From assembly GCA_002083365.1 (NCBI GenBank), contig LVWS01000013.1:1-64000 (forward strand): 64,000 nt of DNA, read 5' to 3'. Source of the stretch: Nitrospira sp. SG-bin1. GTDB taxonomy: Bacteria > Nitrospirota > Nitrospiria > Nitrospirales > Nitrospiraceae. Shown one piece after another: positions 37,815-47,335 of the stretch. The notes under the pieces are model-generated. The model saw nothing but the letters and a program-made list of their open reading frames with translations. It ran no database searches and was not told where the DNA came from. The position numbers were made by a program, and so were the translations under genes. Numbering within the stretch: the first letter of the stretch is position 1; each line of letters opens with the position of its first letter.

Positions 37815-38153
37815 ATGAAGATCTCGCAGCAGCTATCGTGGCTCCTTCTGTTGCTCGTCATAGCGGTCATGGCCTGTTCGACGGGTTCACCACGCGAACT
37901 CATTGAACGCAACGATCACAGTAGACTAGCGAGCTGGTATGAGCAGGAGGCCGTGCGCCTACGAGGAAAGGCAGAGGAGATGCGTCAGATGGGTGACCGA
38001 TACGCAGCCTTCGCCTATCCGCTCTCCAAAAAAGAGTCCAAAGGAGAGCTGCTCAGGCATTGCCACGACTTTATGCACTATTACCAGAAAGCCGCCGAAG
38101 AAGCGGAGGCTCTTGCCAGACTGCATCGCGAGCAAGAGCCGGCCATCCCTTGA
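37815..38153 (+). CDS. small lipoprotein (pair member 2)
   Basis: This 112-residue protein has a lipobox leader (LLLLLVIAVMACSTG) after GGAGGGAAG. The mature part, NDHSRLASWYEQEAVRLRGK ... GELLRHCHDFMHYYQKAAEE, parallels the preceding protein: DHxxLAxxYxxE, a Lys-rich helix, a HC pair, then YxKxAE. The two form a tandem paralogous pair with a conserved His-Cys. Role unknown. Confidence 0.68.
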   Translation: MKISQQLSWLLLLLVIAVMACSTGSPRELIERNDHSRLASWYEQEAVRLRGKAEEMRQMGDRYAAFAYPLSKKESKGELLRHCHDFMHYYQKAAEEAEALARLHREQEPAIP

Positions 38154-38380
38154 TGACGGCAGGATGATCCCTATGTGGGTGTTGAGTTTCTGGAATTGTT
38201 CCGCGGTTGGCCCGCTTGTCTCATGGACCGGTCCCTGCTTCAGTCAAGGCAGTGCCCTTCTTGAAAAGAATCCCGCGTCCGTAGGCACGAAAGCGCGAGT
38301 GCGATGGATCATATCGCACGGTTCAGCAGCTCGCAGGACCCAGCAAGGATTTCATCCGTAAGACAGAAAAAGGAGGGAGC

Positions 38381-38596
38381 ATGAAGCCGCAGCATTTGAA
38401 GAAACCGCCTAACGACGAGGCTGATATCACCCAGGCTGCTATCTCAGAACCGTTCATGTCCGATAACCTTCGTGAGCGGATTGCGAAGCGAGCCTATGAG
38501 CTCTACCTGGAACGAGGCTGCAGGCCAGGGTGTGATGTGGAGGATTGGGTGGACGCGGAGCGAGAAATGCTTTCGTCGCCGAAGCGACAGGAGTGA
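38381..38596 (+). CDS. DUF2934-family small protein
   Basis: This 71-residue protein starts after AAAAAGGAGGGAGC. The C-terminal half is the DUF2934 motif (LRERIAKRAYELYLERGCRP, then a DVEDWVDAERE end). Two Cys in the ERGCRPGCD turn are unusual for the family, which normally has Gly or His there. Function unknown. Confidence 0.85.
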   Translation: MKPQHLKKPPNDEADITQAAISEPFMSDNLRERIAKRAYELYLERGCRPGCDVEDWVDAEREMLSSPKRQE

Positions 38597-38722
38597 TGGT
38601 TCTTCTGGCCGACTTCGGCTGGCCCCATACATTCATGATGGTCTGTGTCTCGCTTATCGTGCGTCGTTGGAAGAAGCGCATGAGCTCGTGCCGGGTTGAT
38701 TCGTGACGCCGGAGTTACTCCC

Positions 38723-38905
38723 ATGGAGGAACGTGCCGGTACACGACAGCGTTCGGGACGCTTCCAGATCAGCCAGCTGGTGATCGGACAGCCAGTCCTG
38801 CCGCTGTTGAACATCGGGTTGGCCCCGTTGATGCAGATGCTGGTGCCGCCATTGATTTTTACTCTGCTGGCGAGGTGGCACCGCAGGAGAGGGAATAGCG
38901 TATGA
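38723..38905 (+). CDS. small one-helix protein coupled to the next gene
   Basis: This 60-residue frame starts at an ATG after GGAG and ends in ATGA overlapping the next gene. It has a hydrophobic helix (NIGLAPLMQMLVPPLIFTLL) and a basic end (ARWHRRRGN). No family is recognised. The overlap is the main evidence that it is real. Confidence 0.5.
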   Translation: MEERAGTRQRSGRFQISQLVIGQPVLPLLNIGLAPLMQMLVPPLIFTLLARWHRRRGNSV

Positions 38906-40734
38906 AAGATCCTGTCTGTGGCATGAACGTCCTCCAAGAACAGAACTTGTCTGCGACCTATAGAGACCGGATGTTCTACTTCTGTTCCGATCTGTGCCGG
39001 CGCACGTTCCTCACCGATCCCGAGACATACCTGAGACAGCTCGAGCCGGCCGGGACGATCGGCCCCTCCGCCAGACGTGTAGCATACTTTACGATGGAAG
39101 TGGCGCTTGATCCTGCAATGCCCACCTACAGTGGAGGGTTGGGAGTTCTAGCGGGAGATACGCTCCGATCGTTTGCCGATCTCAAAATTCCGGCCGTCGG
39201 AGTCAGCCTCCTGTACTGGAACGGTTATTTTGAGCAGAAGCTGGACGAGTGGGGCAACCAGCACGAGCAGCCGGTGTCGTGGGACCCGAGAGGCCGACTT
39301 CACCTCCTCCCAGCCACAGTGGCCGTGACCATCGAAGCACGGACCGTGATCGTCCAGGCTTGGCAATACGATCTCGTCGGTGTCACGGGCGCCCGGGTGC
39401 CAGTGCTCTTGTTGGATGCCAATCGTCCGGACAATGCCCAGCAAGACCGAGAGCTGAGCTTGTGGCTCTACGGAGGGGATGACCGCTACCGGCTGGCGCA
39501 AGAAATCATCCTGGGCATCGGCGGCATCCGGATGCTCCAGGCTCTCGGGTATACCGCGGTGGAACGGTTCCATATGAATGAAGGTCACGCCGCTTTCTTG
39601 ACACTCCAGCTCCTGCGCGAGTCGACTCCGGCCGGTTCCACGGAGTGGGACTTCCTTGCGGTGCGACGGCGCTGTGTCTTTACCACCCATACGCCGGTTC
39701 CAGCCGGGCACGATCAATTCGGGTATGACCTTGTTCGTCGGGTCATGGGGAACCTGCTCCCCCTGGAAGTGCTCCAGATGTTAGGTGGACAGGACCGCCT
39801 GAACATGACGCTCCTGGGTTTCAATATGAGTATCTATATCAACGGCGTGGCGAAGCGGCATGGCGAAGTCTCACAGAAGATGTTTCCTAGTCATGACATT
39901 GACTCCATTACGAACGGGATTCATTCCGCCATGTGGACTTGCGAGAGCTTCCAGGATCTTTACGATCGGTCGATTCCCGGTTGGCGAACCGATCCATTCT
40001 CTCTGCGCTACACGATCAGTGTCCCAAATCAGGAGATCTGGGACGCGCATATCAAGGCCAAAGCGCGGCTGCTCGAAGAAGTGAGGCAGCGCACGCAGCC
40101 GCAGTTGAGACTGGATGCCTTCACGATAGGCTTCGCTCGCCGTGCGACCGTATACAAGCGGGCTGATCTAATTGTGTCGGCGCCTCGTGAATTAATCGAC
40201 GTGGCAAAAAAGGCAGGACCACTGCAGATCATTTTCGCGGGCAAGGCTCATCCCAAGGATGAGCCCGGTAAGGACATGATCCGCCGGATCGTGCAAGCGG
40301 CCAAGCAGCTCGAACGGGATGTGATGATTCTCTACCTCGCCAACTACGACATGACCCTTGCTCGGCTCCTTACGGCCGGCGTGGATCTCTGGCTGAACAC
40401 GCCTCAGCGCCCGCTTGAAGCGTCGGGGACATCAGGCATGAAGGCGGCGCACAATGGCGTGCCAAGCTTGAGTGTGTTGGACGGCTGGTGGGTGGAAGGC
40501 CACATCGAAGGCGTAACGGGTTGGTCGATCGGCTCACGGACGATGAGCCAAGGGATCGATCAGCAGGAAGACGCGCGCGAGCTGTATCAGAAGCTGCATT
40601 TGACGATCGTGCCGATGTACTACCAATCACGGGATCAGTGGATTGACGTGATGCGCTATACAATCGCATTCAATGCGTCATTCTTCAACACTCACCGCAT
40701 GGTGCAGCAGTATGCCGCCAATGCCTATGTGTAA
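38902..40734 (+). CDS. YHS domain fused to alpha-glucan phosphorylase
   Basis: This 610-residue fusion starts with a YHS metal-binding domain (MKDPVCGMNV, YRDRMFYFCSDLCRRTF; residues 1-48), with four Cys. It continues as a GT35 glycogen/maltodextrin phosphorylase of the short alpha-glucan type (RRVAYFTMEVALDPAMPTYSGG near residue 57, RFHMNEGHAAFL, and the PLP-lysine region EASGTSGMKAAHNGVPSLSV near residue 510). It releases glucose-1-phosphate from glycogen. The fusion is real because the linker (EPAGTIGPSARR) is open. It sits among copper genes, so the YHS domain may sense or hold metal. Confidence 0.9.
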   Translation: MKDPVCGMNVLQEQNLSATYRDRMFYFCSDLCRRTFLTDPETYLRQLEPAGTIGPSARRVAYFTMEVALDPAMPTYSGGLGVLAGDTLRSFADLKIPAVGVSLLYWNGYFEQKLDEWGNQHEQPVSWDPRGRLHLLPATVAVTIEARTVIVQAWQYDLVGVTGARVPVLLLDANRPDNAQQDRELSLWLYGGDDRYRLAQEIILGIGGIRMLQALGYTAVERFHMNEGHAAFLTLQLLRESTPAGSTEWDFLAVRRRCVFTTHTPVPAGHDQFGYDLVRRVMGNLLPLEVLQMLGGQDRLNMTLLGFNMSIYINGVAKRHGEVSQKMFPSHDIDSITNGIHSAMWTCESFQDLYDRSIPGWRTDPFSLRYTISVPNQEIWDAHIKAKARLLEEVRQRTQPQLRLDAFTIGFARRATVYKRADLIVSAPRELIDVAKKAGPLQIIFAGKAHPKDEPGKDMIRRIVQAAKQLERDVMILYLANYDMTLARLLTAGVDLWLNTPQRPLEASGTSGMKAAHNGVPSLSVLDGWWVEGHIEGVTGWSIGSRTMSQGIDQQEDARELYQKLHLTIVPMYYQSRDQWIDVMRYTIAFNASFFNTHRMVQQYAANAYV

Positions 40735-40784
40735 GAACGAATGCAAGCGTCGATGGTCCACCGGTGCGACCGAGGTCCCTAGTG

Positions 40785-41042
40785 ATGAATAACCTACGAC
40801 GGCTCGTTTTCTACGCATTTTTCGCTGTCCTGGGATTTTTCCTCGTGACCGAACACCGGACGCATGTGTTCGGAATACTCCCTTATTTGCTCCTGTTCGC
40901 CTGTCCGTTGTTCTATCTTCTGCTGCACAGGCGACACGGTAGTCATGACTCCGATCTCCGCAAGACAGCAGCCCGGCTCGCGGGCCGACACCGGAGGCCA
41001 TTCCCATGGATGAAGGATCGACTTATGGGTTGTAGTCGTTAG
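40785..41042 (+). CDS. DUF2933-family small membrane protein
   Basis: This 85-residue protein starts at the ATG at 40785 (MNNLRRLVFYAFF). It has two helices and the family pattern FLVTEHRTHVFGILPYLLLF followed by a His-rich LLHRRHGSHD segment. Such proteins are common in copper and silver resistance clusters. Role unknown. Confidence 0.82.
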   Translation: MNNLRRLVFYAFFAVLGFFLVTEHRTHVFGILPYLLLFACPLFYLLLHRRHGSHDSDLRKTAARLAGRHRRPFPWMKDRLMGCSR

Positions 41043-41079
41043 TGATCATCAACTCCGATGTGGAGGGGAGGCAGGGATC

Positions 41080-41247
41080 ATGAAGTCAACAGAAGAGTTG
41101 GATCGAGTTTGCGGTATGTGGATCGACAAGGAGAGCGCCCAATTCCAAAGCCTCTTCAAGGGGAAAACATATTATTTTTGCTCGATGCCATGCAAGGAGC
41201 ACTTTGATCAGAACCCCGAAATGTACTTGAAAGGCTTTGCAGGTTGA
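41080..41247 (+). CDS. YHS-domain protein
   Basis: This 55-residue protein starts after GGAGGCAGGGATC. It reads DRVCGMWIDKE, then FKGKTYYFCSMPCKEHFDQN, which is a complete YHS domain with three Cys. It is too short for the six-frame cutoff commonly used and is easily missed. It is likely a small soft-metal-binding protein and lies in the same run as the YHS-phosphorylase fusion. Confidence 0.82.
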   Translation: MKSTEELDRVCGMWIDKESAQFQSLFKGKTYYFCSMPCKEHFDQNPEMYLKGFAG

Positions 41248-41551
41248 AACCAGAAATGCCGCTGACCCTCACAGTCTTTCATTCTCCATGTGGGTATTGG
41301 ACGGTCTGTTTCTGAAGATCATGGGCTAGGCTATTCTTCGGCTTGACGTACCTCCCTGGTTGAGGTGAAGCGGGGTAGGAAACATGGAAGGGATGGTCGC
41401 GGCCTTCATCATGAAATACTGCAGCCAGAGGTATACGACTGGGCTGGATACCTCCTGGAAGGCGCAGTGCCGGAATGTGTCACCATTACTCTGAAGAAGG
41501 AGATCGTCCGATGGATTCGACAGAACGAGTGGGCCAGCCTCTCATGAGGAC

Positions 41552-41760
41552 ATGAAGCCCAACGGCTGGCACACGCTCGCGTTCGAATCACTGGAACGTG
41601 AACTAGGCTCCGACATCAATGACGGATTGACTGAACGTGAGGCGGAGCATCGTCTCACGACAGGGGGGCCGAATGAATTGCCTGAAGCCCCTCAACCTTC
41701 TTCTCTCAAAATCCTTCTCACGCAATTCTCGAGTCTGATCGTTTGGGTCCTCATCGCTCC
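41552..41760 (+). pseudogene. P-type cation ATPase N-terminus, truncated
   Basis: The frame begins NGWHTLAFESLERELGSDIN and continues GLTEREAEHRLTTGGPNELP, the cation-ATPase N-terminal domain, up to the first membrane helix (QFSSLIVWVLI). It then runs into the leader region of microprotein copy E at about 41760. Everything after the first helix is gone, so it is a remnant of a P2/P3-type ATPase. Confidence 0.75.
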
Positions 41761-41819
41761 ACCCGGTGTCCACGGACTCGGAAGAGTGGGCCGATTATCA
41801 TATGAAAGGAGAAACTCTC

Positions 41820-42011
41820 ATGATGGGGATGCGCTGGTCCAATTGGGTTGGATTACTGATGATGGTGATCTTTCTATTTATTCATGAGCCGATATGGCTG
41901 TTCCTGTCGTCTGAGACCACGAACATCCTGTGGGCTATCCCGGTCGTCGCCTACGTCATTGCTGCGGCTGTGTTGTTAATACGGGGAGGTCCGGATCACG
42001 AGAAAGCCTGA
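41820..42011 (+). CDS. two-helix membrane microprotein, family copy E
   Basis: This 63-residue protein begins MMGMRWSNWVGLLMMVIFLF, then IHEPIWLFLSSETTNILWAI and a second helix (PVVAYVIAAAVLLIRGGPDH). GAAAGGAGAAA precedes the ATG. It directly precedes the first multicopper oxidase, and the ATPase remnant ends at its 5' flank. Confidence 0.78.
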   Translation: MMGMRWSNWVGLLMMVIFLFIHEPIWLFLSSETTNILWAIPVVAYVIAAAVLLIRGGPDHEKA

Positions 42012-42062
42012 TCGTCTTGGGAGAGCAAGGAACGTGGTGCTCTATCTCATATGGAGGTCAAC

Positions 42063-44196
42063 ATGGGATACCTTCGAGAAAAGATAATGTTGGTAGCGCT
42101 GACACTTCTCTCATACGCTCCGGCCACGGCTCAGCCAGTAGCGTTACCGGGGAGTGAGATCCCGCAGTTCGTAGACCCGTTGCCTCTTCTCGCTGTGGCA
42201 GGCGGAACCATCGAGACAATTACCTCCGCATCAGCGACGCTCTCGATGTGCGAGTTCAAGGCCAACGTCATGCCTTCGACATTCGTGCCGGCGGCTTCCT
42301 CACTCGCCTACTCGGGAACCTATGTCTGGGGCTACCGCAACGGTTCGACGTGTCCTGGATCGGGAACGCCGTTCCCAACGTACTTTGGGCCGGTGTTTGT
42401 CGCGACGCGTGGAACTCCGACCGAAATCCAATACATCAACAGTCTGCCCAATACAGCAGCGAGCCAACTGTCGGCGTGGAAGACCTCGACCGATCAGACG
42501 CTTCACTGGGCCGATCCGCTGAACCATGAAGCCAACAGGTGCGCAGACGCCGTCACTGAAAATCAATCGCCCGTCGGGGCCTGCGCATCGAATTATGCCG
42601 GTCCGGTCCCAACCGTGCCCATCTGCACGGAGGGGAGGTGCCGCCGGTGCTGGATGGAAATCCGGACGCCTGGTTTACAAGTGATGGAGCTTACAATGGG
42701 CATTCGTTCTACAGCAAAGCCGGTGCGGGTGCGAATGCGGCGATTTACCGCTATCCGAATAGGCAAGAAGCCGCGCCTCTCTGGTTTCACGACCATGCCT
42801 TGGGCCTCACACGCTTGAACATCTATGCGGGGTTGGCAGGAGGTATCTGATCGTTAATCCGGCCCTGACATTGCCGGCCGGTCTGCACCCGATCGGGTTA
42901 CAACAAGGCGCCGCGGGCTCCGTAGACTATACCATTCCGCTGGTGATTCAAGACCGCATGTTCGATACGAACGGGCAGCTCTATTTCCCCAATATGGGGC
43001 CCAACCCGGAGCACCCGTTCTGGATGATGGAGTTCTTCGGCGACACGAATGTCGTGAACGGCAAGGTCTGGCCGTATCTGAACGTCGAGGCCAGGCGCTA
43101 TCGATTCCTCCTCCTCAACGCATCGAATGCGCGCACGTATGAACTCTCCTTGCACGGACAGCATCTATGGCAGATCGCCACCGATGGAGGGTATCTCGAT
43201 GCGCCGGCCCGGCTGCATAAGCTGACCCTGATGCCTGCTGAGCGCGCCGACATCATTATCGATTTTTCAGGATTAGAGGGCCGCACGCTGATTTTGAAGA
43301 ATCACGGCCGCGCGCCATTCCCCGATGGGGCTCCACCCGATGGGGCGACGGTGGGACGCGTTCTCCAGTTTCGAGTGGGACCATCCACGTTGGCAGGGGC
43401 AGACGCGAGCTACAACCCGGCTCATGGCGATGCGCTCCGCCCTCCCATGCGCCGGCTGGTGAACCCGGCCACGGGGGCGCTGGCCGTCGTTCCTTCGAAA
43501 ACGCGCCAACTCACCCTGAACGACATGATGGGTGCTGGTGGAATGGGAATGGTCGAATTGCTGCTGAACAATACGAAGATGTCCGGCAAACGTGCCGATA
43601 GAACGATCCGCAAAGATTTCACGGCTGTTACGGTGGGAGGCATGACGGAATATGTTTCAGAATTGCCGGCTGAAGGCGATACTGAAGTCTGGGAAATCGT
43701 CAATCTAACAGCCGACGCCCATCCGATCCACACACACTTGACGCAGGTTCAGGTGATGAATCGGCAGAAGGTTCATCTGAACCGGTACAATAAGGCCTAC
43801 GCAGGGTCGTTCCCCGGCGGCGCCTCTATGTTTGGCGATGGTCCACCGTTGACGTATGCGCCCTCTGTTGCTTCCGGATTGAGATACGGAGGGAATCCCA
43901 ACATTCAGCCAAATCTCCATGGCCACGTACATCCTCCGGAAGTTAACGAAGCTGGATGGAAAGATACCGTGATCGCGTATCCGGGCCAAGTCACTCGCAT
44001 CGCCGTACGCTTCGCACCGACAGACACGGCAGTCGGCCTGGCAAGAAACTATTCATTTGATCCAGATGCCGGTGCACATGGGTTCGTATGGCACTGTCAT
44101 ATCCTCGACCATGAAGACAATGACATGATGCGCCCGTATAAAATCACCGCGGCACGAGGTGCGGCGAGAACCTACGTGATGGGCGTCGATTACTAG
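42063..44196 (+). pseudogene. multicopper oxidase (CotA/bilirubin-oxidase-like), two indels
   Basis: The leader is LVALTLLSYAPATAQ. The first part ends at a hidden HLHGGEVPP copper loop: at about 42627 the reading changes from VPTVPICTE to LHGGEVPPVLDG, consistent with loss of one CCAT unit from a tandem repeat. A second shift near 42846 replaces GGYYLIVNP by a stop. Copper motifs after it are intact (LWFHDHALG, HPIHTHLTQ, FVWHCHILDHEDNDMMRPY). Restored, it would be a full-length exported multicopper oxidase. It is broken as sequenced. Confidence 0.8.
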
Positions 44197-44227
44197 GCGA
44201 GAGTGAGCTGGGAAGACCGACCTGCAA

Positions 44228-44261
44228 GATGTCGGGCAGTCTAAAGAGACTGTCCGACATC
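44228..44261 (+). terminator. long hairpin after the multicopper oxidase
   Basis: The sequence forms a 15-bp stem (GATGTCGGGCAGTCT / AGACTGTCCGACATC, one G-U) with an AAAG loop. There is no T-run after it, so it may be a Rho-independent-like pause, a Rho-assisted terminator or an mRNA-stabilizing hairpin. Confidence 0.6.
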
Positions 44262-44523
44262 CATGGACGGACAAAATCTAATTCATCGAATTTTAAATAG
44301 AAGCTGACAGTGCCGAAGAGATACGCGAAAAAGCTTCTCTATCCGCAGTATGGATGAGCCGCCTGCGTTAGGCATACGCAGCATCATGCCTTAATGATGA
44401 TTTACTTGTCCTCTCCTAAATTGCACCGGACGGATCAACGTCCATACGGGGAGCTGTGCTGAACGGCGCGGAACTATCTTCAAGGCGCCTCATATCCGGA
44501 ACGAATACAGAAAGCCGATCATC

Positions 44524-46395
44524 ATGCAATCCAAAAGGACGGCACAAGACAACACCAACTTGATTTCCAGGCGTGTGCTACTGAAACAGGCCGGAACGTT
44601 GGGACTCCTCGCTGCGATCCAGTCGTTCTTCCCTGCATGCGCAAGTCATGGGTTACTTCCCATGATATCTGTTGGTACACAACCCTCAACCTTGAGCGGT
44701 GAGCTGATCGACCTGGTGATCGGCGAACGATCCTTTGTTCTGGACGGGCAAACCGGGACCGCCATGACAATCAATGGGACGATCCCGGGGCCGCTCATCC
44801 GTCTGAAAGAAGGCCAAGAGGTGAGGCTGCGGGTCACAAACCGCTTGGCGGAAATTACATCGATTCATTGGCATGGCATTCTTCTGCCGCCGGATATGGA
44901 TGGCGTGCCGGGGGTGAGCTTCGGGGGCATCCAGCCTGGTGCGACTTTCACCTATCGGTTTCCAATCAAGCAGAGCGGCACCTACTGGTATCACAGCCAC
45001 TCCGGTGGTCAGGAATTGCAAGGCATGTACGCGCCGATGATCCTAGATCCGGCCGAACCGGAACCGTTTACGTATCACCGCGAGTATGTGGTGATGCTAT
45101 CCGATTGGAGTTTCGAATCACCCGACACGCTGCTCTCAAACTTAAAGAAGCAAGGAGGGTACTACAATTTCCAGAAGCGAGCAGCTCGTGAGTTCTTGAG
45201 CGATGTCCGACGGATGGGGCTTGGACCAGCGCTGCAGAACTACCTGATGTGGGATCAAATGCGGATGGACCCGACCGACTTCGCGGATGTCACCGGGTAC
45301 ACCTTCACCTATCTAATGAACGGCTTGCCGCCTTCTGCGAATTGGACGGGCCTGTTCCATCCCGGAGAACGGATACGCCTCCGCTTCATCAATGCTGCTT
45401 CGATGACTTTCTATGACGTCCGTATCCCCCGGTTGACCATGACCGTTGTGCAGGCCGACGGGCAGAACGTCCAGCCGGTCATTGTCGAGGAATTTCGCTT
45501 CGGCCCTGCCGAAACCTACGATGTAATCATCGAACCGACCGAAGACCAGGCGTACACCATCTTTGCCGAGACGATGGATCGCAGTGGGTACGCTCGTGGG
45601 ACGCTTGCTCCTCGTCCAGGGATGGAAGGAGAGATTCCCGAACGCCGCCCCCGTCCGCTTCGGACTATGGAAGACATGGGGATGAGCATGGAAAGCATGG
45701 AGATGCCGCATATGAACCACTCTGACGGCGGTGGCACGACGGACAAAACTCCTTCCAACGACATGCCCAGCATGGAACACGGGCAACACGATATGGGAAC
45801 GCACGATATGGCGAGCAAAACTCCTGATGGTCAAACTGTTTCGATGATTCCCGGAGCCCAGCCTGTCAAACATGGGCCAGACGATCACGGCACTGGCAAC
45901 CAAACGGTGGCTGAATATTCACAGAATCGATTCGATGAACCAGGAAGAGGACTGGAACACAGTCCTAGGCGAGTGTTGCGATACACCGACTTGAGAAGCC
46001 TTGCGCCTTATCCCGACCAACGTGAGCCCGAACGGGAAATTGAATTGCATCTGACGGGACACATGGAACGGTTCCTGTGGTCCTTCGACGGGAAAAAATA
46101 TTCGGAAGCGAAACAGCCGATTGCCTTCCGCTATGGGGAGCGAGTGCGTTTCACCTTCGTGAACGACACCATGATGGAGCATCCGCTCCATTTGCATGGG
46201 ATGTGGATGCACCTGGAAAACGGCGCAGGCCAGTATTTGCCGCGTAAGCACACCGTCATTGTGAAGCCAGCCGAGCGTGTCTCGGTTGCCATCACGGCAG
46301 ACGCGCCAGGGCGATGGGCATTTCACTGTCATTTGCTGCTCCATATGGAAGCAGGCATGTTTCGGGTCGTCGACGTATCTGGGTACGAGCCATAA
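44524..46395 (+). CDS. copA: copper resistance multicopper oxidase CopA
   Basis: This 623-residue periplasmic copper oxidase carries a twin-arginine-type leader (SRRVLLKQAGTLGLLAA). Copper motifs are SIHWHGILLPPDMDG, YWYHSHSGGQELQG, and the C-terminal HPLHLHGMWMHLE and FHCHLLLHMEAGMFR. A long Met/His-rich insert (about 375-465, e.g. EDMGMSMESMEMPHMNHS) is the CopA/PcoA copper-binding region. It oxidizes Cu(I) and binds copper in the periplasm. CopB follows by 7 bases. Confidence 0.95.
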   Translation: MQSKRTAQDNTNLISRRVLLKQAGTLGLLAAIQSFFPACASHGLLPMISVGTQPSTLSGELIDLVIGERSFVLDGQTGTAMTINGTIPGPLIRLKEGQEVRLRVTNRLAEITSIHWHGILLPPDMDGVPGVSFGGIQPGATFTYRFPIKQSGTYWYHSHSGGQELQGMYAPMILDPAEPEPFTYHREYVVMLSDWSFESPDTLLSNLKKQGGYYNFQKRAAREFLSDVRRMGLGPALQNYLMWDQMRMDPTDFADVTGYTFTYLMNGLPPSANWTGLFHPGERIRLRFINAASMTFYDVRIPRLTMTVVQADGQNVQPVIVEEFRFGPAETYDVIIEPTEDQAYTIFAETMDRSGYARGTLAPRPGMEGEIPERRPRPLRTMEDMGMSMESMEMPHMNHSDGGGTTDKTPSNDMPSMEHGQHDMGTHDMASKTPDGQTVSMIPGAQPVKHGPDDHGTGNQTVAEYSQNRFDEPGRGLEHSPRRVLRYTDLRSLAPYPDQREPEREIELHLTGHMERFLWSFDGKKYSEAKQPIAFRYGERVRFTFVNDTMMEHPLHLHGMWMHLENGAGQYLPRKHTVIVKPAERVSVAITADAPGRWAFHCHLLLHMEAGMFRVVDVSGYEP

Positions 46396-46402
46396 GAAGG
46401 TC

Positions 46403-47335
46403 ATGTCTGTTCGAGCTCTTCAGCGACAGGTGGTCCTAATTGGCCTTTTGAGTGTGGCCATACATGCACCCCTTGTCTCAGCAGAAAGCCAGCCTACTCG
46501 GTCTCCCATGGACAATGCGCATCATTCTGGCGCATTCACGGAGTTGAGTGCGTCTGGGCCGCAGCGCCAGGCTATGGATACAGAGGCGGAGTCGGACACT
46601 CTGTCATCTTCTAGAGAAACGCGCACACTCCCAAACCTCTCTCCGGAAGAGGGCTGGCCGAGTCCGGTTAACGATCGTGAGAACCGCCTCTTTACACTGA
46701 TTGACGTGCTCGAATATCGGCCAAAAACGAGTGGGGGTGAGCGTACAAGCGACTATCGTTGGGACATCGAAGGTTGGTACGGCGGGGATTACAACCGACT
46801 GTGGTTCAAGAGCGAAGGACAACAAGACACGGCCTTCAAAGCGGACTATGACGTGGATTTTCAGCTGCTGTACGGTCGATTCATCCGAAAATATTACGAT
46901 TTTCAGATCGGCCCACGCGTCGAGACGCAAACGTTCCGTGGAAGCAATGTCACGCGGGGACTTGGGGTGATCGGGATACAGGGGCTTGTCCCGTACAATT
47001 ATGAACTAGAGGCCGCTCTGTTCATTGATCAGAACGGCAAGGTGTCCGGGCGTCTTTCGTTTACCAAGGACTTTCTGCTGACGCAGCGGCTGATCCTTCA
47101 AGGTCGTTTTGAAACCAATGTGGCGGTTCAACGGGTCGAACAGTTCACCACCGGTTCAGGACTGAACAATCTGGAATTCGGGGTGCGCCTGCGTTATGAA
47201 ATTCGGCGCGAATTTGCGCCCTATGTAGGCTTCTCGCTCGATAGAAGTTTCGGCGAGACCGCCACGCTGGTACGCCAAGAGGGTGGAAACCCGAGTCAGA
47301 TCCGATTCGTGGCCGGCGTGCGTATGTGGTTCTAG
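46403..47335 (+). CDS. copB: outer-membrane copper resistance protein CopB
   Basis: The ATG at 46403, seven bases past copA and after AAGAAGG, starts a signal peptide (VVLIGLLSVAIHAPLVSA). A Met/His-containing linker leads to a beta-barrel domain (DYRWDIEGWYGGDYNRLWFK ... IGPRVETQTF ... FVAGVRMWF) with the terminal aromatic residue. The longer frame from 46277 lies inside copA and is not used. With CopA it forms the classic copAB pair. Confidence 0.92.
   Translation: MSVRALQRQVVLIGLLSVAIHAPLVSAESQPTRSPMDNAHHSGAFTELSASGPQRQAMDTEAESDTLSSSRETRTLPNLSPEEGWPSPVNDRENRLFTLIDVLEYRPKTSGGERTSDYRWDIEGWYGGDYNRLWFKSEGQQDTAFKADYDVDFQLLYGRFIRKYYDFQIGPRVETQTFRGSNVTRGLGVIGIQGLVPYNYELEAALFIDQNGKVSGRLSFTKDFLLTQRLILQGRFETNVAVQRVEQFTTGSGLNNLEFGVRLRYEIRREFAPYVGFSLDRSFGETATLVRQEGGNPSQIRFVAGVRMWF

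Noticed and set aside
41365..41547. 60-codon ORF before the ATPase remnant
   Set aside because: It lacks motifs and a clear ribosome binding site, and it may belong to decayed DNA.
46277..46402. 5' extension of CopB
   Set aside because: The extension lies inside copA. The ATG at 46403 has a ribosome binding site and a proper signal peptide.
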